A DNA stretch of 64,000 nt from an uncultured Roseburia sp. GTDB taxonomy: Bacteria; Bacillota; Clostridia; Lachnospirales; Lachnospiraceae. Both the position numbers and the translations under genes were made by a program. Position 1 is the stretch's first letter; every line of letters starts with the position of its first letter. The notes under the pieces are model-generated. The model saw nothing but the letters and a program-made list of their open reading frames with translations. It was not told the origin of the DNA and did not search any database. The stretch lies in contig CAMUGE010000008.1 of the NCBI GenBank assembly GCA_947088345.1, forward strand, positions 1 through 64,000, written 5' to 3'. Below are positions 46,579-54,377 of the stretch, piece by piece.

Positions 46579-46745
46579 CGTGAAAAGTACCAGTAAGGCT
46601 CATGCCAGAGGGCAAAACGCGAAACAGGTTCGCGCGCCGACAAGTACGAAGTTTCACGCCGGAGAATCCCCAAAAACAGGGGATTCTTTGCGCAGATTTG
46701 AGTTGCGGGAGAGCCGCGACATGAAAGTTAGCGTGAAATTAGAAA
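46577..46745 (+). repeat. Structured dispersed repeat, copy 2
   Basis: The 84-bp core at 46577-46660 matches 26865-26948 with five differences. The same inner hairpins are present (TGCC-AGAG-GGCA and CGCGAA-ACAGG-TTCGCG), and the outer stem GCGTGAAA / TTTCACGC is perfect here. It is followed by a terminator-like hairpin GAATCCCC / GGGGATTC (46663-46687), a GATTTGAG box shared with copy 1, another small hairpin, and ATGAAAGTTAGCGTGAAA (about 46721-46738), which repeats the start of the element. The reading frame VKSTSKAHARGQNAK is kept. It fills the gap between two convergent genes. Confidence 0.8.
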
Positions 46746-46753
46746 TTCGAATC

Positions 46754-48259
46754 TTAAGTATCCAGAACGACGGAACGGATGTGAAGCAATGCAGAAGCCT
46801 TTTGGAGAACCGAAGCATTGTGGCCGACGCTCATTGCAAAATGATGCGTTGGAGCTTCGGCGAACCATTCGTCCATATAGGAGTCGGGATCTTTTTTGAA
46901 GCGAACCGGTGTCTGCGTATTTCCGATACGCATAATCGGACCGTCTGTGGATTCTGCTTCCGTAATAATAAATTTGAGATGTCCGTCCGCCGTCTGTGTG
47001 CAGGAGAGATTTGTAATTTTACCGGCGCGCACTTTTCCTTCCACTGAGATACCGGTACCCTGTTTGCCATGGTAAACGCCCATGCTGCGCAAAACAGGTT
47101 TGCCGCCGTCACAGATGGCAAGATGGAACGGACCGTCGTGGCCAAGCAGAATTGTGTTGTCGATATAGTCTACCGTGACAATTTCGCAAAAACTGCCTCC
47201 TTTGCCCAGAATATCGCAGATTTTCATCGCAAGACATGTCTTTAGATCGCCCTCTCCGGCACATGGGATGCCTTTTGCAGTTAAAAGTGAATGGCCGACA
47301 ATAAAGCCGCTCTGCAGACGTTCGTAATCACTGCCTGGCGCGCCGTGATAATAGTAGGTGAGCGCGTCCAAATTATATTCTCTGACAAGCCGCTCCTGCG
47401 CGGCCGCAACTTTTGCAGACCAGTTCAACTGTTCGTCGGTCGGAGCGCCGACACGTTCGTCGGCGGAGCTTTTAGCGCTGATTTCAAAAAAGTTTCTAAT
47501 TTCTTCTAATTTCCGGGCTGTCTCCTCGTCGCTCACATTCTCCAACATCCGGTTTAAATCGCACATTTCAAGCACCTGAACGCTTGCGCCCGTCTGTGCG
47601 TGAAACATCGTAAAATCGCTGTACATGTCCAGCATTCCATTGTAAGTATTGCCGAGAAAACCAAAGCGGCATCCTTTAAGTCCGGCTTTTACGGATGCTG
47701 CGGCCACCCACTCGCCAATTTCTTTCCATGCGCGTACCGCCTGCGGGAAGTCGGCGGTATTTTCCTCGGTCAGAGAAATTTCCGGTGTGTCTGAAAGGCC
47801 GAGAAGCCCGTTTATAATATGACAGGAGAGTCCATAGCGGTGGAATGCATTGGAGAGCTCCGGTACCGGACATGCGCCGCAGTGGGCCAGCCATTCTCCG
47901 GTGGTGGTCTCCTCATAGTTGATGCGTGCGGTTGGCTGCAGGTTTAAAATCACGACCGGTGCGGGGCAGATGCGGTGAATCGGCAGAACAGAAGCGCTGG
48001 TAACATAGGTTGCGGAATGCGCGAACACCAGATCTACACTGTTTGTATTAAAATATGCGCCGCAGGCTTCGCCTTCCTCCTCACAGTCTACCAGACCATA
48101 AAAGAAAACATCCGCATGCATGGATGAGATGCGGTCAGCAATAAATTGTCCGTAGTAAAGCAGACGTTCTCTAAGACCCGGGAATTGAGCCCAGTAGGTT
48201 TTCAGACCCATGGAGTACAGGCCAATGCGGGGTTTTTTGGCAGGTTTTAATTTTTCCAT
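46754..48259 (-). CDS. L-arabinose isomerase-like sugar isomerase
   Basis: 501 residues from ATG 48259 (AAGGAGGG upstream); the frame extends further upstream but without conservation and into the divergent promoter. Resembles the arabinose/fucose isomerase superfamily: IGLYSMGLKTYW start, PTARINYEETTTGEW, CAGEGDLKTCLAMKI with a metal-ligand Glu, LLGHDGPFHLA, and C-terminal EAPTHHFAMSVGHN with the His pair. True substrate unknown; it stands alone without araB/araD neighbours, so the name AraA is not assigned. Confidence 0.75.
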   Translation of the reverse strand: MEKLKPAKKPRIGLYSMGLKTYWAQFPGLRERLLYYGQFIADRISSMHADVFFYGLVDCEEEGEACGAYFNTNSVDLVFAHSATYVTSASVLPIHRICPAPVVILNLQPTARINYEETTTGEWLAHCGACPVPELSNAFHRYGLSCHIINGLLGLSDTPEISLTEENTADFPQAVRAWKEIGEWVAAASVKAGLKGCRFGFLGNTYNGMLDMYSDFTMFHAQTGASVQVLEMCDLNRMLENVSDEETARKLEEIRNFFEISAKSSADERVGAPTDEQLNWSAKVAAAQERLVREYNLDALTYYYHGAPGSDYERLQSGFIVGHSLLTAKGIPCAGEGDLKTCLAMKICDILGKGGSFCEIVTVDYIDNTILLGHDGPFHLAICDGGKPVLRSMGVYHGKQGTGISVEGKVRAGKITNLSCTQTADGHLKFIITEAESTDGPIMRIGNTQTPVRFKKDPDSYMDEWFAEAPTHHFAMSVGHNASVLQKASALLHIRSVVLDT

Positions 48260-48291
48260 AAGGCGCCCTCCTTTTTTCGTGGAATCATTTC

Positions 48292-48320
48292 TTGAAAAAT
48301 GTGTTATTTCTATATATAAT
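48292..48320 (+). promoter_or_regulatory. Promoter of the FAD oxidoreductase gene
   Basis: TTGAAA (48292-48297), a 17-bp spacer and TATAAT (48315-48320), about 33 bp before the ATG. Confidence 0.75.
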
Positions 48321-48352
48321 ACAATATAACAGAACAGAAAGGAAAGCAAGAC

Positions 48353-49720
48353 ATGTATGATGTAATTATTATCGGTGCTGGCCCGGGCGGTATTTTTACC
48401 GCCTATGAATTGACAAAGCAGGATACAGGCAAAAGAGTCGCTGTGTTTGAGGCCGGAAGTCCGCTGGAAGAACGACGCTGTCCGATCGACGGAGAAAAAG
48501 TGAAATCCTGCATACGATGCAGGACATGCGCGATTATGAGCGGTTTCGGCGGCGCCGGCGCATTTTCCGACGGGAAATACAATATTACAAATGATTTCGG
48601 AGGGACGCTTTTTGAATATATCGGGAAGAGCAAAGCACTCGAATTGATGCGTTATGTCGACGAGATCAATGTATCGCATGGCGGACAGGGCACAAAAATG
48701 TATTCGACAGCCGGCACAAAATTTAAAAAGTTATGCATGCAAAATAAGCTCACACTTTTGGATGCGTCGGTGCGGCATCTTGGAACCGATATTAATTATG
48801 TCGTTTTAAAAAATTTGTATGACGAATTGAAAAAGAAAGTTGATTTCTATTTCAATTCGCCGGTAAACAGGATTGAACAGACAAAGGAAGGATACCGTGT
48901 TTGCTATGGGGAAAAAACGGCGGACTGCAAAAAGTGCGTCGTTTCTGTCGGGCGCAGCGGCAGTAAATGGATGGAGAAAGTCTGTGAGGAAATGCAGATC
49001 CCTACAAAATCAAATCGTGTTGACATCGGCGTGCGCGTAGAATTGCCGGCTGTTATTTTTTCACATCTGACTGACGAATTGTATGAGAGCAAGATTGTAT
49101 ATCGAACCGAAAAATTTGAGGACAGGGTTCGCACGTTCTGCATGAATCCATACGGCATTGTCGTGAATGAAAATACAAACGGCATTGTGACCGCAAACGG
49201 GCATAGCTATGAGGATCAGAAGATGCGGACCGAAAATACGAATTTTGCGCTTCTTGTGGCGAAACATTTTTCGGAGCCCTTTAAAGACAGCAACGGCTAT
49301 GGGGAGAGTATTGCAAGACTTTCCAATATGCTTGGCGGCGGTGTGATCGTGCAGCGCTTTGGCGATCTTGTGCGCGGCAGAAGAAGTACGGAGAAGAGGA
49401 TTCTGGAGGCGACTGTGCGGCCCACACTTGCAGCTACGCCGGGCGATTTAAGCCTTGTATTGCCAAAACGTATTTTAGACGGGATTATAGAGATGATCTA
49501 TGCGCTTGATAAAATTGCGCCAGGCACGGCAAACGATGATACGCTGCTCTATGGGGTGGAAGTAAAATTTTATAATATGGAAGTGGAAATTGACGAAAAT
49601 CTGGAAACGAGGAAGAGAGGGCTTTATGTGATCGGGGACGGAAGCGGCGTCACGCATTCTCTCTCTCATGCATCTGCAAGCGGCGTTTATGTGGCGGAGA
49701 AAATTTTAGAAAACGGCTAG
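48353..49720 (+). CDS. FAD-dependent oxidoreductase
   Basis: 455 residues. Rossmann FAD-binding GAGPGGIFTAYEL at residues 8-20 and a C-terminal FAD-contact GLYVIGDGSGVTHSLSHASASG. A cysteine-rich stretch CIRCRTCAIMSGFGGAGAFSDGK lies at about 45-70 (cited in part), a mark of the COG2509-type uncharacterised dehydrogenases. Substrate unknown. Followed 18 bp later by the HAD gene, probably one transcript. Confidence 0.8.
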   Translation: MYDVIIIGAGPGGIFTAYELTKQDTGKRVAVFEAGSPLEERRCPIDGEKVKSCIRCRTCAIMSGFGGAGAFSDGKYNITNDFGGTLFEYIGKSKALELMRYVDEINVSHGGQGTKMYSTAGTKFKKLCMQNKLTLLDASVRHLGTDINYVVLKNLYDELKKKVDFYFNSPVNRIEQTKEGYRVCYGEKTADCKKCVVSVGRSGSKWMEKVCEEMQIPTKSNRVDIGVRVELPAVIFSHLTDELYESKIVYRTEKFEDRVRTFCMNPYGIVVNENTNGIVTANGHSYEDQKMRTENTNFALLVAKHFSEPFKDSNGYGESIARLSNMLGGGVIVQRFGDLVRGRRSTEKRILEATVRPTLAATPGDLSLVLPKRILDGIIEMIYALDKIAPGTANDDTLLYGVEVKFYNMEVEIDENLETRKRGLYVIGDGSGVTHSLSHASASGVYVAEKILENG

Positions 49721-49738
49721 GAGAAATGGGGGGACGTT

Positions 49739-50491
49739 ATGTATCGAAATTATATATTTGATCTGTACGGAACTTTGGTTGATATTAAAACAGATGAAGA
49801 GCAGGAAGCGTTGTGGAACAAAATGACCGAATTTTATGGGTTTTCCGGCGCTGTCTATGGAAAACAGGAGTTGAGAGAGCAGTATATGGCGCTCTGCAAA
49901 AAGGAGAAAGACGAGCTTTGTCAGCGAATCACACAGACACAGGGAAAAATATTATATCCGGAGATACAGATTGACCGCATTTTCCGCCTGTTATATGAGA
50001 AAAAAGGGATTAGTGCAGGAATGGAGCTTTTGACGGCGACGGCAAAAATGTTCCGCATATTATCGACAGAGTATATCCGGCTCTATGACGGCGCGCTCGA
50101 AGTTCTTTCCTATTTAAAAGGACATGGAAAGCATATCTTTCTGCTGTCAAACGCCCAGTATATCTTTACGGCTTACGAGATTAATTATCTGGGGATTACC
50201 GAATATTTTGACGGGATTATCTTGTCTTCATGCGAATCCTGCAAAAAACCGGACCCTGCGTTTTTTGAAACGCTGCTTTGCCGCTATAGACTAAATAAAG
50301 AAGAGACCGTGATGATCGGAAACGAAGAAGAAACAGATATGAAAGGCGCCGCTTCGGCAGGCATAGACAGCTTGTATTTGTCGTCAAATTTATCGCCAAA
50401 AGAGGATGACATAAGCTGCATAAAAGCAGATTATGTCATCCCCGACGGTAATGTGCGCGATGTGATCAGGCTGCTTTGTCCTGTCAGATAG
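49739..50491 (+). CDS. HAD-family hydrolase
   Basis: 250 residues. Phosphatase fold with motif I FDLYGTLVD, motif II Ser/Asn in FLLSNAQ, motif III Lys in CKKPDPAFFE and motif IV GNEEETDMKGA. The helical cap lies between motifs I and II. Substrate unknown. Convergent with the FKBP gene, 8 bp apart, leaving no room for a separate terminator. Confidence 0.88.
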   Translation: MYRNYIFDLYGTLVDIKTDEEQEALWNKMTEFYGFSGAVYGKQELREQYMALCKKEKDELCQRITQTQGKILYPEIQIDRIFRLLYEKKGISAGMELLTATAKMFRILSTEYIRLYDGALEVLSYLKGHGKHIFLLSNAQYIFTAYEINYLGITEYFDGIILSSCESCKKPDPAFFETLLCRYRLNKEETVMIGNEEETDMKGAASAGIDSLYLSSNLSPKEDDISCIKADYVIPDGNVRDVIRLLCPVR

Positions 50492-50499
50492 CGGCGTTT

Positions 50500-51072
50500 T
50501 TACTGTTTATAAATACCGTTTACAGTTGTACGGAACACAACGTCTTTTCCGGCCAGATCCTCGTGATAGTTTTCCGGAAACGTCAGGTTTAAATCAAACG
50601 TTTCGCCGACTGCATGACCGATAATGCCCTCCTCAAAGCCGTCGATATACTGTCCGGAGCCGATGAGAAGATCGGTTCCCATGCCCATGGTGTTTCCGCC
50701 CTCAAATTCCACGCCGTCAACGGTACCGACATAATCAAGATTGATATGGTCGCCGTTTTGGATCACGACACCCTCCGTCGTGTCAAGAGAGGAATCCTCA
50801 TTGTCGGCGGAAGCCGGTTCCTGATTGTCATCCGCTGACAGATCTTCCGGTTCGGTGACATTTTCCGCTGTCGTATTGCCATTGTCTGCAGCAGGCGCAT
50901 TTGTGCCGCCGCCCGAGGTTGCAATTGCGACGATTACGACGATGAAAACCAGGACGGCGCCCGCAATCGGCATCCAGATTTTTGCCATGGATTTCATTTT
51001 TGCGCGCTGTGCGTCTTTTGCACGCTGCTTTGCACGCATTTTCTGTGCAAGTTTTTTGTTCTCCTTTTTCAT
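50500..51072 (-). CDS. Membrane-anchored FKBP-type peptidyl-prolyl isomerase
   Basis: 190 residues from ATG 51072 (an upstream in-frame start at 51102 is less likely). A basic cytoplasmic start, one transmembrane helix (about residues 32-52), an acidic Asn/Thr/Glu-rich linker, then a short FKBP domain: GDHINLDYVGTVDGVEFEGG, LLIGSGQYIDGFEEGIIGH and FDLNLTFPENYHEDLAGKDVVF (in part), as in the trigger factor PPIase domain. Probably helps folding of exported proteins outside the membrane. Confidence 0.88.
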   Translation of the reverse strand: MKKENKKLAQKMRAKQRAKDAQRAKMKSMAKIWMPIAGAVLVFIVVIVAIATSGGGTNAPAADNGNTTAENVTEPEDLSADDNQEPASADNEDSSLDTTEGVVIQNGDHINLDYVGTVDGVEFEGGNTMGMGTDLLIGSGQYIDGFEEGIIGHAVGETFDLNLTFPENYHEDLAGKDVVFRTTVNGIYKQ

Positions 51073-51190
51073 ACAAACAGTTCCTTTCCGTAATGATAAC
51101 AAAGATTATAGCAGAAATTTGAGAAAAATGTTGAATTTTTTGAAGATTTTATAAAATTTCCGGTAATTACGGTATTTCTGGGGATTTTTC

Positions 51191-51219
51191 TTGACAAAGG
51201 ATAGGAAAACAAGTATAAA
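51191..51219 (+). promoter_or_regulatory. Promoter of the HU gene
   Basis: Perfect TTGACA (51191-51196), a 17-bp spacer and TATAAA (51214-51219), fitting a highly expressed gene. Confidence 0.8.
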
Positions 51220-51288
51220 TATGAAGTAAGATATTTTTGGAAATATCAAAAAGAATACATTTTGAAATCCAGAGGAGGAATTTTAGAC

Positions 51289-51564
51289 ATGAACAAATCA
51301 GAATTAGTTGCAGCGATGGCGGAGAAGACTGAGTTAAGTAAAAAAGATGCGGAAGCGGCGCTTAAGGCATTTACCGATGTTGTTGCAGAAGAATTGAAAA
51401 AGGGGGAAAAAATCCAGCTGGTAGGATTCGGTACATTCGAAGTGTCCGAGCGTGCAGAGCGTACAGGCAGAAATCCGCAGACAGGTAAAGATATGGTAAT
51501 TCCGGCATCAAAAGCTCCAAAATTCAAAGCAGGAAAAGCACTCAAAGATATGGTAAATGCATAA
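51289..51564 (+). CDS. hup: DNA-binding protein HU
   Basis: 91 residues. Nucleoid protein. [22 protein letters not shown] start, the [21 protein letters not shown] arm region and a C-terminal [19 protein letters not shown] serves ATG 51289; the in-frame ATG at 51262 precedes that site. Confidence 0.96.
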   Translation: MNKSELVAAMAEKTELSKKDAEAALKAFTDVVAEELKKGEKIQLVGFGTFEVSERAERTGRNPQTGKDMVIPASKAPKFKAGKALKDMVNA

Positions 51565-51589
51565 GATTTCTATAAAAATAGTTTGAAAG

Positions 51590-51625
51590 AAAGTGGGTTT
51601 TCACAGAGGGGGGCCCGCTTTTTCT
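51590..51625 (+). terminator. Terminator after the HU gene
   Basis: AAAGTGGG (51590-51597) pairs with CCCGCTTT (51614-51621, one G-T), followed by TTCTTTT. Confidence 0.65.
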
Positions 51626-51660
51626 TTTGAAAGCCGCAGGGCAAAGAAGAGGTAAAATAA

Positions 51661-51903
51661 ATGAGGCTGGACAAATTTTTAAAAGTGTCGCGCCTGATCA
51701 AACGGCGCACAGTTGCAAATGAGGCTTGCGACGCGGGTCGTGTAAAAGTGAATGACAAGCCCGCAAAGGCATCCACGCAGGTGAAAGCGGGCGATGTGAT
51801 TGAGATTGCATTTGGGACAAAGGCGGTCAGAGTGCGGATTTTAAATATTGTGGATACTACGAAAAAGGACGAAGCAAAAGATTTATTCGAATACTTGTCA
51901 TAA
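51661..51903 (+). CDS. rqcP: RqcP-type S4-domain RNA-binding protein
   Basis: 80 residues (YabO in Bacillus). S4 domain MRLDKFLKVSRLIKRRTVANEACDAGRV in the first third (cited in part: RLDKFLKVSRLIKRR). RqcP binds the 50S subunit with RqcH during alanine tailing in ribosome quality control. The position just before yabP-yabQ-divIC is as in Bacillus. Confidence 0.9.
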   Translation: MRLDKFLKVSRLIKRRTVANEACDAGRVKVNDKPAKASTQVKAGDVIEIAFGTKAVRVRILNIVDTTKKDEAKDLFEYLS

Positions 51904-51907
51904 AAAC

Positions 51908-51947
51908 CAAAACCTCCTAATAATATAATGAAAGGGAGGAGGTTTTG
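51908..51947 (+). promoter_or_regulatory. Hairpin covering the yabP ribosome site
   Basis: CAAAACCTCC (51908-51917) pairs perfectly over 10 bp with GGAGGTTTTG (51938-51947), with a 20-base loop. The 3' arm holds the yabP Shine-Dalgarno sequence, so folding would block translation from read-through mRNA. Confidence 0.6.
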
Positions 51948-51948
51948 T

Positions 51949-52239
51949 ATGGAAGAGAGAAATGCAACTGCGGTAAAATCACATAAAGTATTGCTGGCAA
52001 ATCGCAAAAGCGGCGCGTTTTGCGGTGTTGTGGATGTACTTTCATTTGATGTGTCGGAGATACTCTTAGAAACGGAAATGGGTATGCTCCTGATCAAAGG
52101 AGAGGATCTGCACGTCAACCGGTTAAGCCTGGAAAAAGGCGAGGTCGATATCGAAGGACGCATTGACTCGCTGGTCTATTCAGAAGTAAAAAGTGCGGGA
52201 AAACAGGCGGAGTCGTTTTTCGGAAGATTGTTTAAATAA
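51949..52239 (+). CDS. yabP: Sporulation protein YabP
   Basis: 96 residues. SHKVLLANRKSGAFCGVVDVLSFD and a GMLLIKGEDLHVNRLSLEKGEVDIEG core (shown in parts here) match YabP, a spore-formation protein under sigma E in Bacillus. Start at 51949, not the in-frame ATG 51928 that lies in the hairpin loop. Overlaps yabQ by one base. Confidence 0.9.
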   Translation: MEERNATAVKSHKVLLANRKSGAFCGVVDVLSFDVSEILLETEMGMLLIKGEDLHVNRLSLEKGEVDIEGRIDSLVYSEVKSAGKQAESFFGRLFK

Positions 52240-52691
52240 TGAATATACAGGAGTCGATTGGCCAGGAGGCAGTGCTGCTTGGCATATCCATGCTGCTTGG
52301 CGCCGCGCTTTTTCTGGTATATGATATTCTGCGCATTTTCCGGAGGATTTTCCCGCACGGAGCCATCTGGATTGGCGTAGAAGATTTCTGCTATTGGATT
52401 TTATGTACGGCGGCTGTTTTTGTGATGCTCTACCGGGAAAATGACGGGATGGTGCGAGGGTTTTCGCTTGGCGGCGTTGTGATCGGGATGGCGCTTTACT
52501 ATTTTCTGCTCAGCCGTTTTGTCATTAAAATACTTGTAAAGATCCTTAGGACAATCCTTGGGTTTTTTGGCAAAACAGGTTCCGTTTTGTTTTCTCCGTT
52601 TCGAAAGGCGGGCACAAAGATCTTTCTTTTTTTTAAAAAACGGTTGAAAAAGATTGCGAAAGCGATTAAAATAGGAATCAGTAAGCGGTAA
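52239..52691 (+). CDS. yabQ: Spore cortex protein YabQ
   Basis: 150 residues. Polytopic membrane protein needed for cortex formation in Bacillus. Hydrophobic segments at residues about 12-30, 45-65, 72-95; family-typical FLVYDILRIFRRIFPH and EDFCYWILC. Basic C-terminus rich in Lys and Phe. Start overlaps the yabP stop. Confidence 0.9.
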   Translation: MNIQESIGQEAVLLGISMLLGAALFLVYDILRIFRRIFPHGAIWIGVEDFCYWILCTAAVFVMLYRENDGMVRGFSLGGVVIGMALYYFLLSRFVIKILVKILRTILGFFGKTGSVLFSPFRKAGTKIFLFFKKRLKKIAKAIKIGISKR

Positions 52692-52716
52692 CAGACCGGA
52701 AAGGCGTGAAAATCAT

Positions 52717-53019
52717 ATGGCAGGCAGAAGAGCAAGAAAAGACAATAATCGGGTAGGTAAATTTTGCATCAGCACGATTGTCATCGTTTTCGGTGCGGTC
52801 ATGACAGTGCAGATCATACGTGTTTACCAGAAAGATCAGATCTATATCGCAAAACAGGCCCAGCTCGAAAAGCAGCTTGCCGAAGAGCAGGCCAGACAGG
52901 GCGAGCTGGCAGAGTTTGAAAATTATACAAAATCACAGGAATACATAGAGGATATCGCTCAGACAAAATTAGGACTTGCCTATGAGGATGAGATAATTTT
53001 TAAGGAAATCCAACAATAG
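52717..53019 (+). CDS. divIC: Septum formation initiator DivIC/FtsL family
   Basis: 100 residues. Basic cytoplasmic N-terminus, one transmembrane helix (about 18-38), then a coiled coil (KQAQLEKQLAEEQARQGELAEFE) and the end motif YIEDIAQTKLGLAYEDE. Part of the divisome membrane complex. Positioned after yabQ as in Bacillus. Confidence 0.9.
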   Translation: MAGRRARKDNNRVGKFCISTIVIVFGAVMTVQIIRVYQKDQIYIAKQAQLEKQLAEEQARQGELAEFENYTKSQEYIEDIAQTKLGLAYEDEIIFKEIQQ

Positions 53020-53029
53020 AAAAAGCAAT

Positions 53030-53071
53030 CCCCCGAAAGTACTTTGGTACAACCGGGGGTTTTCTTTTTGT
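53030..53071 (+). terminator. Terminator after divIC
   Basis: CCCCCG (53030-53035) pairs with CGGGGG (53054-53059), followed by TTTTCTTTTTG. The spacer between may extend the stem (AAGTAC/GGTAC). Confidence 0.8.
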
Positions 53072-53148
53072 ATGCAGATTGGCGCAGAGGAACTAAGTCT
53101 CTAAGGAGACACACTGGCTGCGCGGCGAGCGGAGAAAGGAAATTTTCT

Positions 53149-54144
53149 CTACTCATTTACAATGGAATCAATTTTGTTCAGTTCTTCCGCAGAGAAAGAG
53201 GTATGACCTACAATCTTAATGTTGTCAAGAATCTGTTCCGGTTTTGACGCGCCAATCAGAACGCTTGTGACATGGCTGTCCTTTAATACCCAGCTTAACG
53301 CCATTTCCGCTAATGTCTGGCCGCGTTCTCCGGCAAGATCGTTTAAGGCGGAAATCTGCGCAAGTTTTTCCGGTGAAAGGGCAGATTCGTTTAAGAATCG
53401 TCCGTCTTTCGCAATACGGCTGTCCGCAGGGATTCCGTTTAAGTAGCGGTTTGTCAGCATACCCTGTGCAAGCGGGGAGAATGCGATAATTCCTTTCTTT
53501 AAGTCATAAGCCGTTTCCTTTAAGCCATTCTGCTCGATGGTGCGGTCAAAAATAGAATAACGGTTCTGATTGATGATAAACGGGCATTTGAGTTCGTCCA
53601 GAATGGCGGATGCTTTTCTTAAAGTATCGCCGTCGTAATTCGACAAACCGACATAAAGCGCTTTGCCGCTCTTTACAATCGAGTCAAGAGCCCCCATTGT
53701 CTCCTCCAGCGGAGTGTTCGGGTCCATACGATGATGATAGTAGATATCCACATAGTCGACGCCAAGACGGATTAAGCTCTGATCTAAGCTTGCAGTCAGA
53801 TATTTACGGCTGCCCCAGTTGCCGTAAGGGCCTTCCCACATATCATAGCCGGCTTTTGTAGAGATTAACAGTTCGTCACGGTAAGATACAAAATCGTCCT
53901 TTAATATTTTGCCAAGATTGCGTTCTGCGCTACCTGGCTTTGGGCCGTAGTTGTTCGCAAGGTCAAAATGTGTGATGCCGTTGTCAAATGCCGTGCGGCA
54001 CATGGCTTTCATATTGTCAAAGTTGTTATTGTCACCGAAATTGTGCCAAAAACCCAGGGAGACAATGGGAAGTTTTAATCCGCTGTTTCCGCAGGATTCG
54101 TACCGCATGGTTTCATAGCGTTTCTGGTCTGCTGTGTAAGACAT
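53149..54144 (-). CDS. Aldo/keto reductase
   Basis: 331 residues. NAD(P)H-dependent TIM-barrel oxidoreductase, closest in look to the YghZ / L-glyceraldehyde 3-phosphate reductase group. Catalytic tetrad visible: Asp in HFDLANNYG with Tyr, Lys in LISTKAGYD, His in DIYYHHRMD. SWVLKDSHVTSVLIGASKPEQ is the cofactor-binding end. It lies on the opposite strand between divIC and spoIIE, interrupting a conserved gene order (yabR expected here). Confidence 0.93.
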   Translation of the reverse strand: MSYTADQKRYETMRYESCGNSGLKLPIVSLGFWHNFGDNNNFDNMKAMCRTAFDNGITHFDLANNYGPKPGSAERNLGKILKDDFVSYRDELLISTKAGYDMWEGPYGNWGSRKYLTASLDQSLIRLGVDYVDIYYHHRMDPNTPLEETMGALDSIVKSGKALYVGLSNYDGDTLRKASAILDELKCPFIINQNRYSIFDRTIEQNGLKETAYDLKKGIIAFSPLAQGMLTNRYLNGIPADSRIAKDGRFLNESALSPEKLAQISALNDLAGERGQTLAEMALSWVLKDSHVTSVLIGASKPEQILDNIKIVGHTSFSAEELNKIDSIVNE

Positions 54145-54166
54145 GATTTCTCTCCTTTATTCAATT

Positions 54167-54189
54167 ATTATAGTTATCTTACCATAACT
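54167..54189 (-). promoter_or_regulatory. Putative promoter and operator of the aldo/keto reductase gene
   Basis: On the minus strand a TATAAT (54172-54167) is preceded by the inverted repeat AGTTAT (54172-54177) / ATAACT (54184-54189) with six bases between. No good -35 box at standard spacing, so an activator is possible. Confidence 0.4.
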
Positions 54190-54274
54190 TTAATTGGTTG
54201 TCATTAAAAATAATGAGGTTCTTAAAGTGCGTGATGTTTTTGGAAACCCCTCAAATAGACAGCAGTGCAGGAAA

Positions 54275-54341
54275 TTTGCCGAAAAGTTTTTAAAAATCCG
54301 TCTTTTCTTTGACAAACATTTTTTTTTCGGAAAGCTATAAT
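54275..54341 (+). promoter_or_regulatory. Spo0A-type promoter of spoIIE
   Basis: TTGACA (54309-54314), a 21-bp spacer, TATAAT (54336-54341). The long spacing is the hallmark of Spo0A-activated sigma-A promoters such as Bacillus spoIIG and spoIIE. TTTGACAAA (54308-54316) is a perfect inverted 0A box over the -35 region, and TTTGCCGAA (54275-54283) is a one-mismatch direct box upstream. Confidence 0.75.
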
Positions 54342-54377
54342 CGGTGAATGCATTAGAAATGGAAAAGAGGGATTGTC

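Noticed and set aside
46580..47047. 155-codon frame starting in the structured repeat
   Set aside because: The second half is antisense to the isomerase gene. Only the repeat part is kept, as a repeat rather than a gene.
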